Source of the DNA: CAKOSP01 sp964549115
GTDB lineage: Bacteria; Bacillota_I; Bacilli_A; RF39; UBA660
DNA: 64,000 nucleotides
Assembly: GCA_964549115.1 (NCBI GenBank)
Contig: CAZJTX010000001.1
Coordinates: 1 to 64,000, forward strand
Direction: 5' to 3'
The stretch's first letter is position 1. Each line of letters begins with the position of its first letter. A program made the position numbers and the translations under genes. Shown piece after piece: positions 16,283 through 27,983 of the stretch. The notes beneath the pieces were generated by a model. The model ran no database searches. It was not told where the DNA came from and saw only the letters and a program-made list of their open reading frames with translations.

Positions 16283-16420
16283 ATGTTTTTGGCAGGGTTT
16301 AACTTTGTTTATAACGTGTTTATTGAAAAATAAAGTAACTTGGACTGCCCCAAGTGAAATTAAATAAACTCCCTATTAAATAAATTAAACATTAGCTTTA
16401 AATATTCAGAAAGGAGAACT
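16283..16420 (+). promoter_or_regulatory. rpsD (S4) autoregulatory leader with pseudoknot
   Basis: A leader of about 138 bases precedes rpsD. GGCAG (16291-16295) can pair with CTGCC (16345-16349), and that CTGCC lies in the loop of a hairpin ACTTGG/CCAAGT (16338-16343 with 16350-16355). A further stem ACTTT/AAAGT (16302-16306 with 16332-16336) sits between. The crossing pairs form a pseudoknot. S4-binding leaders with this principle are known for rpsD in Bacillota. The assignment to S4 autoregulation is by position and architecture. Confidence 0.75.
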
Positions 16421-17023
16421 ATGGCAAGATATACTGGGCCGGCTTTTAAAAAGTCTAGAAGATTAGGTTTTTCTACTTTAGAAAGTGGCAAGGATTTAGC
16501 AAAAAAACCATTTCCACCTGGAATGCATGGTAAAGCTAGAAGAAGAAAACAAAACGACTATGGAATACAATTACAAGAAAAGCAAAGAGCTAGAGTAATG
16601 TATGGTTTAACAGAAAAACAATTTAGAAAAGTGTTTAATAAAGCTGAAAAAATGAGTGGTATCACTGGTGAAAACCTACTTATATTACTTGAATCTAGAT
16701 TAGATAATTTAGTATATAAAATGGGCTTAGCTAGAACTAGAAGATCATCAAGACAAATTGTTAATCACGGACACATATTAGTTAATGGGAATAAAGTTGA
16801 TATACCTTCATATACTTGTAAACCTGGAGATTTTATTTCTATAAAAGATAAATCGAAAAATCATCCAGCTATCATTGATGCACTTGAATTAAAAATGAAT
16901 GTACCAGCTTTTGTAGAATTTGACAGAAACAACATGACTGGAAAATATATTAGATTTCCAGAACGAAGTGAATTAAATCAAGAATTAAACGAACAATTAA
17001 TAGTTGAGTTTTACAACAGATAA
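16421..17023 (+). CDS. rpsD: 30S ribosomal protein S4
   Basis: Primary 16S rRNA-binding protein that nucleates 30S assembly. The 200 residues begin MARYTGPAFKKSRRLGFST. The S4 RNA-binding domain is near residues 88-150 (SRLDNLVYKMGLARTRRSSR), with the family ending QLIVEFYNR. No zinc cysteines are visible at the N-terminus, so this is the zinc-independent form. AAAGGAG precedes the ATG. It is a single-gene unit with its own promoter, a regulatory leader and a terminator. Confidence 0.98.
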   Translation: MARYTGPAFKKSRRLGFSTLESGKDLAKKPFPPGMHGKARRRKQNDYGIQLQEKQRARVMYGLTEKQFRKVFNKAEKMSGITGENLLILLESRLDNLVYKMGLARTRRSSRQIVNHGHILVNGNKVDIPSYTCKPGDFISIKDKSKNHPAIIDALELKMNVPAFVEFDRNNMTGKYIRFPERSELNQELNEQLIVEFYNR

Positions 17024-17048
17024 AAAGTTCTCTATAGAGAACTTTTTT
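17022..17048. terminator. Bidirectional terminator between rpsD and the M16 peptidase gene
   Basis: An 11-bp stem (17022-17032 with 17037-17047), loop tata, with A-run and T-run on the two sides so that it works in both directions. It serves the convergent genes on each side and overlaps the last codon of the M16 gene. Confidence 0.9.
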
Positions 17049-18315
17049 CTTGCTCGTGTATAACAAATATACTCATATTGTTTGTTTTTAATTGACTTTT
17101 AAATTTTAACGCTTGTTCATAACTAGATTTTTCAGTTAAGGTTTTTGTGTTATTTATTATTTTATTAAAAGTTAATAACTCATAAATTATTTTATTACCG
17201 ACTCTTTCATAGTTTTCATAATCAGTTATAATCGACGCAGTTTTTGCTTTTTTCTTACGAACAAAATCTTTTTTAGTTAATTTTAAATTATTTAATCTTT
17301 TTTTAACTAGTTTAACCCCTCTTTTGATATTATGGGCTTCTATATAAACATTTGCTATTAAATAATTATTATAATAATCAATATAACTTCCCTTTATTTG
17401 GCCAATATTCTTTTTCCTAAATGAATAATTTAATTCACTTGTACTAGAGAAATTACTATTAATTAATAAATTTAAATATTCGAATTTTTCAATATCGTTA
17501 AATTCAGTTAAAGTATTTTTGTTAATCTTTATTGCAATTCTCGCTCTAGGTATTCCCACTTCCTTAAATTCTTCAGCATATTCTTTATATACCTCATCTT
17601 GTTCTTTTCCTAAATTAAGTATGGGTTTATTATATTTACTAAATTTTTTGTTTTCCATACACTTTTCTATTGTGTTTAACATTTCCTCTTTATTAAAATG
17701 ACCAGTTACTACCAAAAACATATTCTTTGGATGATAAAAATGTTTGAATACATCTTTAATGTTAGTTACGGTTATATTTTTTATGTCTTCTTCATCCCCT
17801 GTTATTGAAGTTTTATAACCTTTTTGATGAAATAACAACTCATTAATGCCAAAAATCATACGTCTTTCAACGTTATCATCTCCCATTTTTTCTTCTTCTA
17901 TAATAATACCTTTTTCTTTTTCTACTAACTCTTTAGTAAAATGACCATCATATACATAATTTAATAAATGGTTAATATTTTGATCTAATTTATCTCTAAA
18001 ATTAATAAAATAATTTGTATGATCAAATGTTGTATAAGCATTAAACTTAGTACCTAACTTATTAAATAAATCTTCAGCTCTTTCACCATTTGTTAAATTA
18101 AATTTCAAATGTTCTAAAAAATGGGCCACTCCATTTGGGTGATTATAAGTTTTATTTCCAACTTTATAATTTGTATGAATAGAACCATATTTCACAACTA
18201 AACTTGCTGATATATGTTTTTCTATATAGTTTGGCCACATATAAATAGTTAAACCGTTTTTTAAAGTTTGTTTGTATATAACTTCATCTAATCCAACAAT
18301 GTTAATTTTCTCCAT
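17032..18315 (-). CDS. M16 family zinc peptidase, YmfH-like catalytic subunit
   Basis: A 427-residue pitrilysin-family protein. The inverted zinc motif HFLEH is at residues 65-69, and the downstream glutamate ligand lies in EKGIIIEEEKMG near 143-154, so this subunit should be active. It overlaps the next gene, a second M16 protein without the motif, by 14 bases. Such active/inactive pairs (YmfH/YmfF in Bacillus) act as heterodimers. The natural substrate is not known; related pairs trim secreted or RiPP peptides. No signal peptide is visible, so it is cytoplasmic or leaderless. Confidence 0.9.
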   Translation of the reverse strand: MEKINIVGLDEVIYKQTLKNGLTIYMWPNYIEKHISASLVVKYGSIHTNYKVGNKTYNHPNGVAHFLEHLKFNLTNGERAEDLFNKLGTKFNAYTTFDHTNYFINFRDKLDQNINHLLNYVYDGHFTKELVEKEKGIIIEEEKMGDDNVERRMIFGINELLFHQKGYKTSITGDEEDIKNITVTNIKDVFKHFYHPKNMFLVVTGHFNKEEMLNTIEKCMENKKFSKYNKPILNLGKEQDEVYKEYAEEFKEVGIPRARIAIKINKNTLTEFNDIEKFEYLNLLINSNFSSTSELNYSFRKKNIGQIKGSYIDYYNNYLIANVYIEAHNIKRGVKLVKKRLNNLKLTKKDFVRKKKAKTASIITDYENYERVGNKIIYELLTFNKIINNTKTLTEKSSYEQALKFKSQLKTNNMSIFVIHEQEKSSL

Positions 18316-19576
18316 TTTTGTCTCCTTTTAAAATAAATGTAGTGTTAAGAACTAATTTATTAACAGCTTTTATAATATCTTCTTTAGTAACTTTATCTAA
18401 CAACTTCATAGCTTCTTTAGCATCAACTAAACCAAATACTTTACTTGTTATATAATTAGATAATATTTTAACATTAGATTCATCAACACCTTCCAACCTT
18501 TTCTTTAAATTTGAAACAGAATTTTTAATATCCTCAACTTTAAAATCCCCTTTCTTAATTTTTTCCAATTCTTGAGTGATTAATTCTTCGGCTTTAGGTA
18601 TATTATTATAATCCAAAGAAGACGTTATCATAAATAAACCATCAAAAAGCATATAACTACTTCCGACATAATAACAAAGCGAATGTTTTTCTCTTACTTC
18701 TTTGTACAATTTAGAAGATAGCCCCGCTCCACTTAAAATATGATTTAAAACATTAAACACAACTTCTTTTTCAAATTTAGTAGGTTTGTTTACGTTATAA
18801 ATCATAGCTAAACCAGATTGAGTAAAAGGCATATTTTTTTCTTTTCTAATAGGTACTTTTTTTAATTTGTTTTCTATAAAAAAGTCTTTTTTAATTTCTG
18901 TAAATTTATAATCTATTTCTATTTCTTTAAAAATATTATGTATATCGTTAAAATTAATATCTCCAATTATTAATATATGCATTTCACTAGTTTTAATTAA
19001 GTCTTTATAATTATTATACAATTCTGAAGTAGTTACTTTATCTACATCTTGAATCGTTCCAAAAGGTTTTTTACTCGACAAACTATTTTCATCCATTGTT
19101 TCTAATGCATTAAAATGTAATTGATATCCTGGATTTTCTATTTCTTTACTTATCCTTCTTTTAACTGAATCTTTTATTATTTCCAAATCTTTTTTATTAA
19201 ATTTCTTGTTTTTAACATTTGGGTTATATAATATTTCAAATGGAAAAGTTAATACTTCTTTTAAGTATTCATCATCATTTATATATTTTGGCGATATAAA
19301 TGATGAATCTAAATTCATTTGATTTATTTTACCTAGGTTTAAAGAATAAGACATATTATTAGCGTTATATAAATCTTCTAGTTTAATAGCCAAGTCTCTT
19401 CTTGTTTTATATTTCTTGGTTGAAGATGTTAATAACTCTAAAACATATTTTTCTTGTATGTTATTATCTTTAGATGTTTTATTAATATACATTATACTCA
19501 TTAAACATTTCTTAGATAAATCTGTTTTAATTACATGCAGTTTAGCATAATCTAAATTATATACTTTAGTTTCCAT
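18302..19576 (-). CDS. M16 family protein, YmfF-like non-catalytic partner
   Basis: A 424-residue protein with the M16 two-domain fold signature but no HxxEH zinc motif in the N-terminal half. The C-terminal half has the M16 segment LNHILSGAGLSSKLYKEVRE followed by SLCYYVGSSY, typical of the substrate-closing domain. It is therefore the regulatory or structural partner of the YmfH-like peptidase downstream, with which it overlaps by 14 bases. It also overlaps the dGTPase-like gene upstream by 11 bases, which implies one coupled operon. Confidence 0.87.
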   Translation of the reverse strand: METKVYNLDYAKLHVIKTDLSKKCLMSIMYINKTSKDNNIQEKYVLELLTSSTKKYKTRRDLAIKLEDLYNANNMSYSLNLGKINQMNLDSSFISPKYINDDEYLKEVLTFPFEILYNPNVKNKKFNKKDLEIIKDSVKRRISKEIENPGYQLHFNALETMDENSLSSKKPFGTIQDVDKVTTSELYNNYKDLIKTSEMHILIIGDINFNDIHNIFKEIEIDYKFTEIKKDFFIENKLKKVPIRKEKNMPFTQSGLAMIYNVNKPTKFEKEVVFNVLNHILSGAGLSSKLYKEVREKHSLCYYVGSSYMLFDGLFMITSSLDYNNIPKAEELITQELEKIKKGDFKVEDIKNSVSNLKKRLEGVDESNVKILSNYITSKVFGLVDAKEAMKLLDKVTKEDIIKAVNKLVLNTTFILKGDKNGEN

Positions 19577-20687
19577 ATTGTTCCTTTACTTTGTTATATT
19601 CACTAATGAAAAATTCATCAGTCATACCCGCTATATAATCTATTACAATTCTAGCTGGAGTATTATTGTTATACTCTTCGGTCATATTTGATAAATATGA
19701 TGAATAAATATTTGATGTTTTATCTTTTTTATCTAACACTTCTAAATAATGATCAAATAAAACATTAAACATAGTTTCTATTTCTATTACTTCTTTATCT
19801 GTATAAGCTTTGTGATATATATTTTTATAATTAAATGTTTTTAAATCATTTATAGCTTTATATACATCATCACTTAACTTAATATAGTTTTTATTATAAC
19901 TATTCTTTAATATATCAGTAACAATAGTGTTTATTATGTCTTTATTGCGACTTCCTAGGACTTTTGTGATGTTTTCGGGTATATCTTCGATTTTTATTAA
20001 TCCCACTCTAATGCCGTCTTCTATATCTCTTCCTATGTATCCAATTAAATCACTTATTCGAACTACACAACCTTCTAAAGTTCCCGGTACTAAAAGATTA
20101 TTCTTTTCTTTATAACTTAATTCAAAATCTTTTAAAAATTCTTGCTCATCTTTTTCTTTTGGTTTATATATTGGATCTAATATTTCACCATTGTGACACA
20201 TAATAGCATCTAATACTTGGTAAGTTATATTTAATCCTCTACCAAATTTTTCTATTTCTTTTAAAACTCTTACACTATGAATATTATGTTTAAAATATCC
20301 TTCGTTATGTTTTAAACTAAGTTCATTTAAATGCACTTCTCCAACATGTCCAAATGGTACATGACCTAAATCATGTCCAAGGGCAGCAGCTTCTATTAAG
20401 TCTTCATTTAATTTTAATGCTCTTCCAATATTTCTTGCTATTTTACTAACGTATTGAACATGAATCATTCTTTTTGTTAAATGATCATGTTTTTGATATG
20501 TAAACACTTGGGTTTTATCAATATACCTAGTATATGCTAGAGAAAATAAAATTCTATCTATGTCTCTAAAAAACGCAGTTCGTATATCTTCATCATCCGG
20601 ATATAGTCTCTTAGCATCTTTATCCATAGTTGCAAATTCCATTAAATCCATATTTCTTTTATGGGTGTTTTCTTTAAAGTCTTTCAT
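19566..20687 (-). CDS. Deoxyguanosinetriphosphate triphosphohydrolase-like HD protein
   Basis: A 373-residue HD-domain phosphohydrolase. The dGTPase hallmarks are RDIDRILFSLAYTRYIDKTQV, then HLTKRMIHV (first His), ALGHDLGHVPFGHVGE (HD pair) and CHNGE. These enzymes split dNTPs into deoxynucleoside and triphosphate and trim the nucleotide pool. The protein is somewhat longer than the anti-mutator Dgt-like minimal domain. It is the first gene of a unit with the two M16 genes; the gap to rpoC carries a terminator. The precise dNTP preference cannot be read from the sequence. Confidence 0.88.
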   Translation of the reverse strand: MKDFKENTHKRNMDLMEFATMDKDAKRLYPDDEDIRTAFFRDIDRILFSLAYTRYIDKTQVFTYQKHDHLTKRMIHVQYVSKIARNIGRALKLNEDLIEAAALGHDLGHVPFGHVGEVHLNELSLKHNEGYFKHNIHSVRVLKEIEKFGRGLNITYQVLDAIMCHNGEILDPIYKPKEKDEQEFLKDFELSYKEKNNLLVPGTLEGCVVRISDLIGYIGRDIEDGIRVGLIKIEDIPENITKVLGSRNKDIINTIVTDILKNSYNKNYIKLSDDVYKAINDLKTFNYKNIYHKAYTDKEVIEIETMFNVLFDHYLEVLDKKDKTSNIYSSYLSNMTEEYNNNTPARIVIDYIAGMTDEFFISEYNKVKEQYGN

Positions 20688-20714
20688 AAGTCACCTCGGT
20701 AACCATTATTATAT

Positions 20715-20742
20715 CAAAAAAAAAGAAGTTATAAACTTCTTT
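20715..20742 (-). terminator. Intrinsic terminator of the rpoBC operon
   Basis: A perfect 9-bp stem (20722-20730 with 20734-20742), a 3-base loop, and a U-run of nine on the minus strand, overlapping the rpoC 3' end by 2 bases. Confidence 0.88.
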
Positions 20743-23700
20743 AATTATCTTCTAGTAATTGTTCTTCTAAAACCTCGCTTGCATCATCATCAAATAATGC
20801 GGTTTCAAGTTCAATTTCCATTTTTTTGTATTCTTTAGCTCCTGTTCCAGCAGGTATTAGTTTACCTATAATAACGTTTTCTTTTAGTCCTTTTAAGTAA
20901 TCTACTTTTCCTCTAGTTGCAGCATCTGTTAACACTCTAGTTGTTTCTTGGAACGATGCAGCAGATAATACCGAATCAGTTTCTAATGAAGATTTTGTAA
21001 TACCCAACATAATTGGATCACCCTTAGCTGGTGTTTTACCATCTAATAATGCTTTTTTATTTTCCTCATTATATCTTCTAGCTGAGATTGATAAACCTTT
21101 TACTAATGAAGTATCTCCTGAATCAGTAATTTTCATTTTACTAATCATTCTTTTAATAATAATTTCAATATGTTTATCATTAATATCTACACCTTGTAAT
21201 TTATATACATTTTGAATTTCTCTTAATATATATTCTTGAGCTTTAAGTGGGCTTGATACTGATAATAATTCTTTAGGTGATATTGCACCTTCAGTAATTC
21301 TATCTCCAGCTTCAATCTCGTCACCTTCACCAACAATTAATTTCATGTTAGCGTCAGTTTTTACTACTCCAACTTCAGCTTCTGTTTCTATGTGTACTTC
21401 ATATTTAGTTATGTCTTTATCAGAAATATCTTTAATTTCTTTTATTTTACCTGTATAAGGTGAAATTGTAGCTTTCCATGATGGTATTCTTGCTTCAAAT
21501 AATTCTTCAACTCTAGGTAAACCTTGAGTTATGTCATCTCCAGCAACACCACCTGTATGGAATGTTCTCATAGTTAATTGAGTACCTGGTTCACCAATTG
21601 ATTGAGCAGCCATAATACCTACAGCTTCACCAACTTCAACTAAGTTTCCAGTTGCTAAGTTAATACCATAACATTTTTGGCAAACACCATTTTCAGAATT
21701 ACATGTTAATGCACTTCTTATTTCTAGTTTCTTAATACCAACATTAATAATTCTATTAGCGACATTTTCAGTTATTAATTCGCCTTCTTTTAATATTACT
21801 TCTTTTGTCTCAGGATCAATTACTTTTTTATTTGTAAATCTACCTAATATTCTTTCAATAAATGGTTCAATTACAGTTCCATCTTTTTCATTTAATAGAT
21901 CATATACCATAACGCCTTTTATTGTTTTACAATCTTCTTCTCTAATTAATACATCTTGAGCAACATCAACTAATCTTCTAGTTAAATAACCTGAATCAGC
22001 TGTTTTAAGAGCTGTATCCGCAGTTCCTTTTCTAGATCCGTGTGTTGATAAGAAGAACTCAGAAACGGTTAATCCTTCCACAAATGATGAGGTTATTGGA
22101 ATTTCAACTATTTCACCATTCGGTTTAGCCATTAATCCTCTCATACCTGCAAGTTGTGTAAAGTTTGATATTTTACCTCTAGCTCCACTATTCATCATCA
22201 TAAATATTGGATTATCAAAATTATCAGTTGATATAGTTTTAAGCTCCGCTCTTACATCATCAGTTGCTTTACTCCAAACTTCTATAACTCTTGCATATCT
22301 TTCTTCTTCGGTCATTAAACCACGGTTATAATCTTTGTTTATTTTTTCAACTTTTTCTTTAGATTCTTTTATTATTTCTTCTTTTTTATCACTAACAACA
22401 ATATCAGTAATTGAGAATGTTACTCCAGCGATTGTTGAATATTTAAATCCTAAATCTTTTAATTTATCTAACATAATACTCGTCTCAGTAGTTTTATACC
22501 TTTTAAATACTTGAGCAATAATTTGTGATAAGTTATTTTGTAAAAACGGTTTTATTAATTCCATCTTACTAATTTCTTCTTTAATATTAGAACCCATTTC
22601 TAAGAAAAATTTATTAGGAGTAATTCCTTCGATATTTGCTTTTGTTGCTTCATTTATGTATGGGAATGTATCTGGTAATATTTCATTAAATATTACTTTA
22701 CCCACAGTTGTTACTAAATATTTCTCTTTTACATCTGCAGAGAATAATTTGTATTTAAATGAATTAACTGGTATAGCAATTCTAGAATGAAGGGCAATTT
22801 CTTTTCTTTCATATGCCATTAATGCTTCATTACTATTTTTAAATACTCTGCCCTCTCCTTTTGAGTCAGCTTTTTCCATTGTTAAATAACAATTTCCTAA
22901 CACCATATCTTGTGAAGGTGTTACAACTGGCTTACCATCTTTAGGATTTAAGATGTTATTTGCTCCCAACATTAATATTCTTGCTTCAGCTTTAGCTTCT
23001 TCTGATAAAGGAACGTGTACCGCCATTTGATCTCCGTCAAAGTCAGCGTTAAACGCATTACACACAAGTGGGTGTAATCTAATAGCTTTACCACCTATTA
23101 ATATAGGTTCGAATGCTTGAATACCTAAACGGTGTAATGTTGGAGCTCTGTTTAATAATACTGGGTATTCTGTAATTACCTCTTCAACAATATCCCAAAC
23201 AGATTCATCTCTTGCATCTATTAATTTTTTAGCCCCTTTAATATTATGAACTAATTCTTTTTTAACTAATCCATGTATAATGTGGGGTTTAAATAATTCA
23301 ATTGCCATTTCTTTAGGCAAACCACATTGATACATTTTTAACTCTGGACCTACAACAATAACGCTTCGACCAGAATAGTCTACTCTTTTACCTAATAAGT
23401 TTTGTCTAAATCTACCTTGTTTACCTTTTAACATGTGTGACAAACTTTTTAGTGGTCTGTTATTTGATGCAGTAATACTTCTTCCACGTCTTCCATTATC
23501 AAGTAATGAATCTACTGCTTCTTGAAGCATTCTTTTTTCGTTTTGAATTATAATACCAGGTGCATTTAATTCGATTAACTTTTTAAGTCTATTATTTCTG
23601 TTGATAATTCTTCTATATAAATCATTTAAATCACTTGTTGCAAATCTACCACCATCTAGTTGGATCATTGGACGTAATTCAGGAGGTATAACAGGTATAA

Positions 23701-24388
23701 TATCCAACACCATCCACTCAGGTCTTTGGTCTGAGTTTAAAAATGACATTAAACAATCTAGTCGTCTTATTAAACGAATTCTTTTTTGTCCCTTAGCATC
23801 TTCTAATTCTTCTTGTATTTCTTTGATTTCTCTTTTTAAATTAACGTCTGTTAATAATTCTTTAATAGCCTCAGCACCCATACCAACTCTAAATACATTT
23901 CCGTATTTTTCATAATACATTCTATATTCTTTATTTGATAATGTTTGCTTTTTCTCTAATGGAGTTTTTCCTGGGTCTACTACTACATAACTAACAAAAT
24001 ATAAAACTTCTTCTAGTTCTCTTGGTGACATATCTAAAACTAATCCAATTTTAGAAGGTATGCCTTTAAAAAACCAAATATGAGAACATGGAGCAGCTAA
24101 ATCTATATGCCCCATTCTTTCTCTTCTTACGCTAGATTTGGTTACTTCAACACCACATCTATCACAAACTACGTTTTTATATCTTAATCTTTTGTATTTA
24201 CCGCAACTACATTCAAAGTCTTTAGTAGGACCAAATATTTTTTCACAAAATAGTCCATCTTTTTCGGGTTTAAGAGTACGATAATTAATTGTTTCTGGCT
24301 TTGTTACTTCACCAAATGACCAACTTCTTATCTTCTCCGGACTGGCTATACCAATCCTTATTCCTTTAAAACTATTTACATCTAACAT
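20741..24388 (-). CDS. rpoC: DNA-directed RNA polymerase subunit beta-prime
   Basis: The 1215-residue largest subunit of RNA polymerase. The N-terminal zinc site [20 protein letters not shown] lies near residues 60-80, the catalytic magnesium loop [12 protein letters not shown] near 445-457, and the trigger-loop/bridge-helix region with GPARKGE-like [20 protein letters not shown] near 790. A second cysteine cluster [13 protein letters not shown] lies near 895-910, so both zinc sites are present. The length is typical for Bacillota. It is 8 bases after rpoB and ends in a strong terminator. Confidence 0.98.
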   Translation of the reverse strand: MLDVNSFKGIRIGIASPEKIRSWSFGEVTKPETINYRTLKPEKDGLFCEKIFGPTKDFECSCGKYKRLRYKNVVCDRCGVEVTKSSVRRERMGHIDLAAPCSHIWFFKGIPSKIGLVLDMSPRELEEVLYFVSYVVVDPGKTPLEKKQTLSNKEYRMYYEKYGNVFRVGMGAEAIKELLTDVNLKREIKEIQEELEDAKGQKRIRLIRRLDCLMSFLNSDQRPEWMVLDIIPVIPPELRPMIQLDGGRFATSDLNDLYRRIINRNNRLKKLIELNAPGIIIQNEKRMLQEAVDSLLDNGRRGRSITASNNRPLKSLSHMLKGKQGRFRQNLLGKRVDYSGRSVIVVGPELKMYQCGLPKEMAIELFKPHIIHGLVKKELVHNIKGAKKLIDARDESVWDIVEEVITEYPVLLNRAPTLHRLGIQAFEPILIGGKAIRLHPLVCNAFNADFDGDQMAVHVPLSEEAKAEARILMLGANNILNPKDGKPVVTPSQDMVLGNCYLTMEKADSKGEGRVFKNSNEALMAYERKEIALHSRIAIPVNSFKYKLFSADVKEKYLVTTVGKVIFNEILPDTFPYINEATKANIEGITPNKFFLEMGSNIKEEISKMELIKPFLQNNLSQIIAQVFKRYKTTETSIMLDKLKDLGFKYSTIAGVTFSITDIVVSDKKEEIIKESKEKVEKINKDYNRGLMTEEERYARVIEVWSKATDDVRAELKTISTDNFDNPIFMMMNSGARGKISNFTQLAGMRGLMAKPNGEIVEIPITSSFVEGLTVSEFFLSTHGSRKGTADTALKTADSGYLTRRLVDVAQDVLIREEDCKTIKGVMVYDLLNEKDGTVIEPFIERILGRFTNKKVIDPETKEVILKEGELITENVANRIINVGIKKLEIRSALTCNSENGVCQKCYGINLATGNLVEVGEAVGIMAAQSIGEPGTQLTMRTFHTGGVAGDDITQGLPRVEELFEARIPSWKATISPYTGKIKEIKDISDKDITKYEVHIETEAEVGVVKTDANMKLIVGEGDEIEAGDRITEGAISPKELLSVSSPLKAQEYILREIQNVYKLQGVDINDKHIEIIIKRMISKMKITDSGDTSLVKGLSISARRYNEENKKALLDGKTPAKGDPIMLGITKSSLETDSVLSAASFQETTRVLTDAATRGKVDYLKGLKENVIIGKLIPAGTGAKEYKKMEIELETALFDDDASEVLEEQLLEDN

Positions 24389-24396
24389 TTAGCCAC

Positions 24397-27300
24397 CTAC
24401 TCCCCATCTTCCTTTTTCTCTTTAGTAATTTCTTCAATTACTATCCTTGGTTCTGAGTTACTTAATTCAACTTCTCTGAATTCTAAGAACTTATCATTTT
24501 GATCTAATATTTGAACATCTAATCCAAGTGCTTGGAATTCTTTTACTAATACTCTAAAGCTCTCAGGTACTCCTGCTTGATTTACAAGTTTTCCCTTTAC
24601 TAAAGCTTCATATACTTTTACACGACCAACTATATCATCTGATTTAACAGTTAATACTTCTTGTAAAACATTAGCCGCTCCGTATGCATAAAGTGCCCAA
24701 ACTTCCATTTCTCCAAATCTTTGTCCACCGAATTGAGCTTTACCTCCTAGTGGTTGTTGAGTAACAAGTGAGTATGGACCCGTAGCTCTGGCGTGAAGTT
24801 TATCATCAACCATATGATGAAGTTTTAACATATACATAACTCCAACACTTACTCTATTATCAAATGGTTCTCCTGTTCTACCATCATATAAAACAACTTT
24901 ACCATCTTCGTCCATTTTTGCCGATTTCATTTCTTCTAAAATATCATCCCAGTTTGCTGAGTCAAATACTGGTGATGCATAATGAACACCTTGAATTTTA
25001 CCAGCCATACCTAAGTGAGATTCTAAAATTTGACCTATATTCATTCTTGATGGTACTCCTAATGGATTTAATAATATATCTACTGGTGTTCCATCTTCTA
25101 AATAAGGCATGTCTTCTTCTGGTAATATTAAAGATATAACTCCTTTATTACCATGTCTACCAGACATTTTATCTCCAACTTGGATTTTTCTTTTTTGTAC
25201 TATATATACTCTAACTATTTTTGATACACCTGGTGATAATTCATCGCTGTTTTCTTTTGTATAAACTTTAACATCATGAATAATACCTGCTGCACCGTTA
25301 TCTACACGTAGTGATGTATCTCTTACTTCTCTGGCTTTTTCACCAAAAATAGCATGTAGTAATTTTTCTTCACTAGTTAATTCTTGTACACCTTTAGGAG
25401 TTACTTTACCTACTAAAATATCTCCTTCTCTTACTTCTGTACCTATTCTTATAATACCTTCTGAATCCAGATTCTTTCTTGCTTCCTCACCAACGTTTGG
25501 AATATCTCTAGTAATTTCTTCAGGTCCTAGTTTTGTTTCTCTACACTCAATATCATAATGAGCTATATGTAGTGATGTATAAACATCATCTTTTACTAAT
25601 CTCTCACTAATAATAATCGCATCTTCATAGTTATAACCATCAAAAGTCATAAAACCAATTACCATATTTTTACCTATAGCAAGTTCTCCTTGATCTATAG
25701 ATGGTCCATCAGCTATAACTTGTCCAGCTTTAACTTTATCACCTTTTTGTACTAAAGGTTTGTGATTGATACAACTCTCATCATTACTTCTTTCAAAGTT
25801 TGATAAGTAATATGTGTCTTTTCCTTTAGCGGTTTTAATAATCATTTTTAAACTATCAGCATATTCAACTTCACCAGCACCCTTAGCAATAATACAACTA
25901 CCTGAATCTCTTGCTGCAATATATTCAACACCAGTTCCCACAATTGGAGCTTCTGGTATTAATAAAGGAACTGCTTGACGCTGCATATTTGCACCCATCA
26001 ATGTTCTATTAGCATCGTCAAATTCTAAGAACGGGATACAACTTGTTGTAACCGATACAATTTGACTTGGTGCAACGTCTATAAAATCTACTGTGTCTTT
26101 TGAAACTATAACATTGTCAGCATTTAATCTAACAATAACTTCATCATCTACTATTTCATTTTTATCATTTATATTTATAGTTGCTTGTGAAATATGATAA
26201 TCTGCTTCTTCATCAGCAGTCATATATACTATCTTATTAGTAATTTTACCTTTTTCAACTTTTGCATATGGTGTCATTATAAAACCATATTCATTAATCT
26301 TTGCATAACTTGCAAGAGATGTTATAAGCCCAATATTTTGACCTTCAGGTGATTCAATAGGACATATTCTTCCATAATGAGATACGTTAACGTCACGAAC
26401 TTCCATTCCTGCTCTTTCTCTTGTTAACCCACCAGGCCCTAAACTTGATAATCTTCTCTTATCTGTTAATTCTGCTATTGGATTTATTTGATCCATAAAC
26501 TTAGATAATTGACTTGATCCAAAGAATTCTTTTAATGATGCTGTAACAGGTCTTATATTAATTAATGATTTTGGAGTAACTGTCTCAATTTCTTGAGTAG
26601 TCATTCTTTCTCTAATAACTCTTTCCATTCTAGAGACTCCAACTCTAAATTGAGTCGAAATTAACTCGCCTACTTGACGCACTCTTCTATTTCCTAGATG
26701 ATCCACTTCATCAAAATGACCTATACCCATATGTAAACCAATATAATATGAAACAATTGAATATAAATCCGGAATTGTCAATCTTCTTACGTCTACGCTT
26801 TGGTCATTACCTATTAATGTAACTACTTCTTTAGGATTCTCAGGATTAAAAACCTTGACAGTTTGAATTGAGTCATATGTGTCTAATTCTTCATTAATCA
26901 TAGTTTTAGAAATGTTAAATCCTTTTTCAAAAGCTACCTTAATGTCTTCTAATACTTTTTTGTCAACTAAAGTTCCTTTTTTAGCATATACTTTATCTTT
27001 AATTTTAATATCTTCAGCCAAAGTTAAACCTAGTAATCTGTTTACTATGTATAATTTCTTATTAAATTTATAACGGCCTACTTTTGCTAAGTCATATCTA
27101 AATCTATCAAAGAATCTTGTTACTAATTGATTCTTAGCACTTTCTAAAGTAGCAGGTTCTCCTGGTCTTAATTTTTCATAAATTTCTATTAAAGCTTCTT
27201 CACTAGTTGTTGATGAATCTTTTTCTAATGTATCAACAATATAATCATTATCACCAAAAACTTTAATGATATCTTCATTACTTGATAAACCCATAGCTCT

Positions 27301-27891
27301 TAATAATGTTGTAATAGTTGTTTTTCTAGTTCTATCAATTCTTACATACATAACATTTCTTAATCTACCATCAGTTTCTAACTCTAGCCAAGTTCCTTTA
27401 TTAGGTATAACTTCCGCAGTTAACATTCTTTTAGTTTTATCATATGTTTCTTTACAATAAATAGAAGGACTTCTAACTAGTTGAGAAACTATAACACGTT
27501 CCACACCATTTATTATAAAGGTTCCCGAATCTGTCATTAAAGGCATATCACCTAAAAAAATGGTTTGTTCTTTAACTTCACCAGTTTCGTGTATAAATAA
27601 TCGAGCCTCAACCTTTAAAGGAGTCGAGTATGTAACCATTCTCTCTTTTGATTCTTTAACAGTATATTTTGGTTCGTCGAAGAAATAATCTCCAAACTCT
27701 AACGAAATATTTCCCGTAAAACTTTCTACTGGGAATAATTCATCAAAAATCTCCCTAATTCCTTTGTCTAAAAAATCTTGATAAGATTTCTTTTGGATCT
27801 CCAAAAGGTCTAATACTTCTAACGATTTCTTTGTTTTTGAGAAGTTTCTCCTTCTACGATAATCTCCAAATTTTTCTGTTTTATAAGCCAC
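24397..27891 (-). CDS. rpoB: DNA-directed RNA polymerase subunit beta
   Basis: The 1164-residue second-largest subunit. The start is GTG at 27891, preceded by GGGTGG six bases upstream; reading from the TTG at 27903 would include that site. Typical motifs include [32 protein letters not shown] and [13 protein letters not shown]. In the rifampicin pocket the residue equivalent to E. coli His526 is Asp (codon GAT at 26461-26463, context ELTDKRR), a residue that gives rifampicin resistance in other bacteria. rpoC follows after 8 bases. The promoter lies at the end of ybxB. Confidence 0.98.
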   Translation of the reverse strand: MAYKTEKFGDYRRRRNFSKTKKSLEVLDLLEIQKKSYQDFLDKGIREIFDELFPVESFTGNISLEFGDYFFDEPKYTVKESKERMVTYSTPLKVEARLFIHETGEVKEQTIFLGDMPLMTDSGTFIINGVERVIVSQLVRSPSIYCKETYDKTKRMLTAEVIPNKGTWLELETDGRLRNVMYVRIDRTRKTTITTLLRAMGLSSNEDIIKVFGDNDYIVDTLEKDSSTTSEEALIEIYEKLRPGEPATLESAKNQLVTRFFDRFRYDLAKVGRYKFNKKLYIVNRLLGLTLAEDIKIKDKVYAKKGTLVDKKVLEDIKVAFEKGFNISKTMINEELDTYDSIQTVKVFNPENPKEVVTLIGNDQSVDVRRLTIPDLYSIVSYYIGLHMGIGHFDEVDHLGNRRVRQVGELISTQFRVGVSRMERVIRERMTTQEIETVTPKSLINIRPVTASLKEFFGSSQLSKFMDQINPIAELTDKRRLSSLGPGGLTRERAGMEVRDVNVSHYGRICPIESPEGQNIGLITSLASYAKINEYGFIMTPYAKVEKGKITNKIVYMTADEEADYHISQATININDKNEIVDDEVIVRLNADNVIVSKDTVDFIDVAPSQIVSVTTSCIPFLEFDDANRTLMGANMQRQAVPLLIPEAPIVGTGVEYIAARDSGSCIIAKGAGEVEYADSLKMIIKTAKGKDTYYLSNFERSNDESCINHKPLVQKGDKVKAGQVIADGPSIDQGELAIGKNMVIGFMTFDGYNYEDAIIISERLVKDDVYTSLHIAHYDIECRETKLGPEEITRDIPNVGEEARKNLDSEGIIRIGTEVREGDILVGKVTPKGVQELTSEEKLLHAIFGEKAREVRDTSLRVDNGAAGIIHDVKVYTKENSDELSPGVSKIVRVYIVQKRKIQVGDKMSGRHGNKGVISLILPEEDMPYLEDGTPVDILLNPLGVPSRMNIGQILESHLGMAGKIQGVHYASPVFDSANWDDILEEMKSAKMDEDGKVVLYDGRTGEPFDNRVSVGVMYMLKLHHMVDDKLHARATGPYSLVTQQPLGGKAQFGGQRFGEMEVWALYAYGAANVLQEVLTVKSDDIVGRVKVYEALVKGKLVNQAGVPESFRVLVKEFQALGLDVQILDQNDKFLEFREVELSNSEPRIVIEEITKEKKEDGE

Positions 27892-27953
27892 ATTACCACC
27901 CAACCTATTTCTAAGCTTAATGCTTGTTTAAAAAAACAAGTTACCAATTTATA

Positions 27954-27983
27954 ATTTTAGCAAAAATGTCCATTAGTTGTCAA
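27954..27983 (-). promoter_or_regulatory. rpoB promoter
   Basis: TTGACA (27978-27983, overlapping the 3' end of ybxB), 18 bases, TAAAAT (27954-27959). The 60-base leader contains a hairpin CTTGTTT/AAACAAG. No U-run follows it, so it is not a terminator. Confidence 0.65.

Noticed and set aside
27904..27950. Hairpin CTTGTTT/AAACAAG before rpoB as a terminator
   Set aside because: It is not followed by a U-run in the direction of transcription; a leader hairpin is the better reading.
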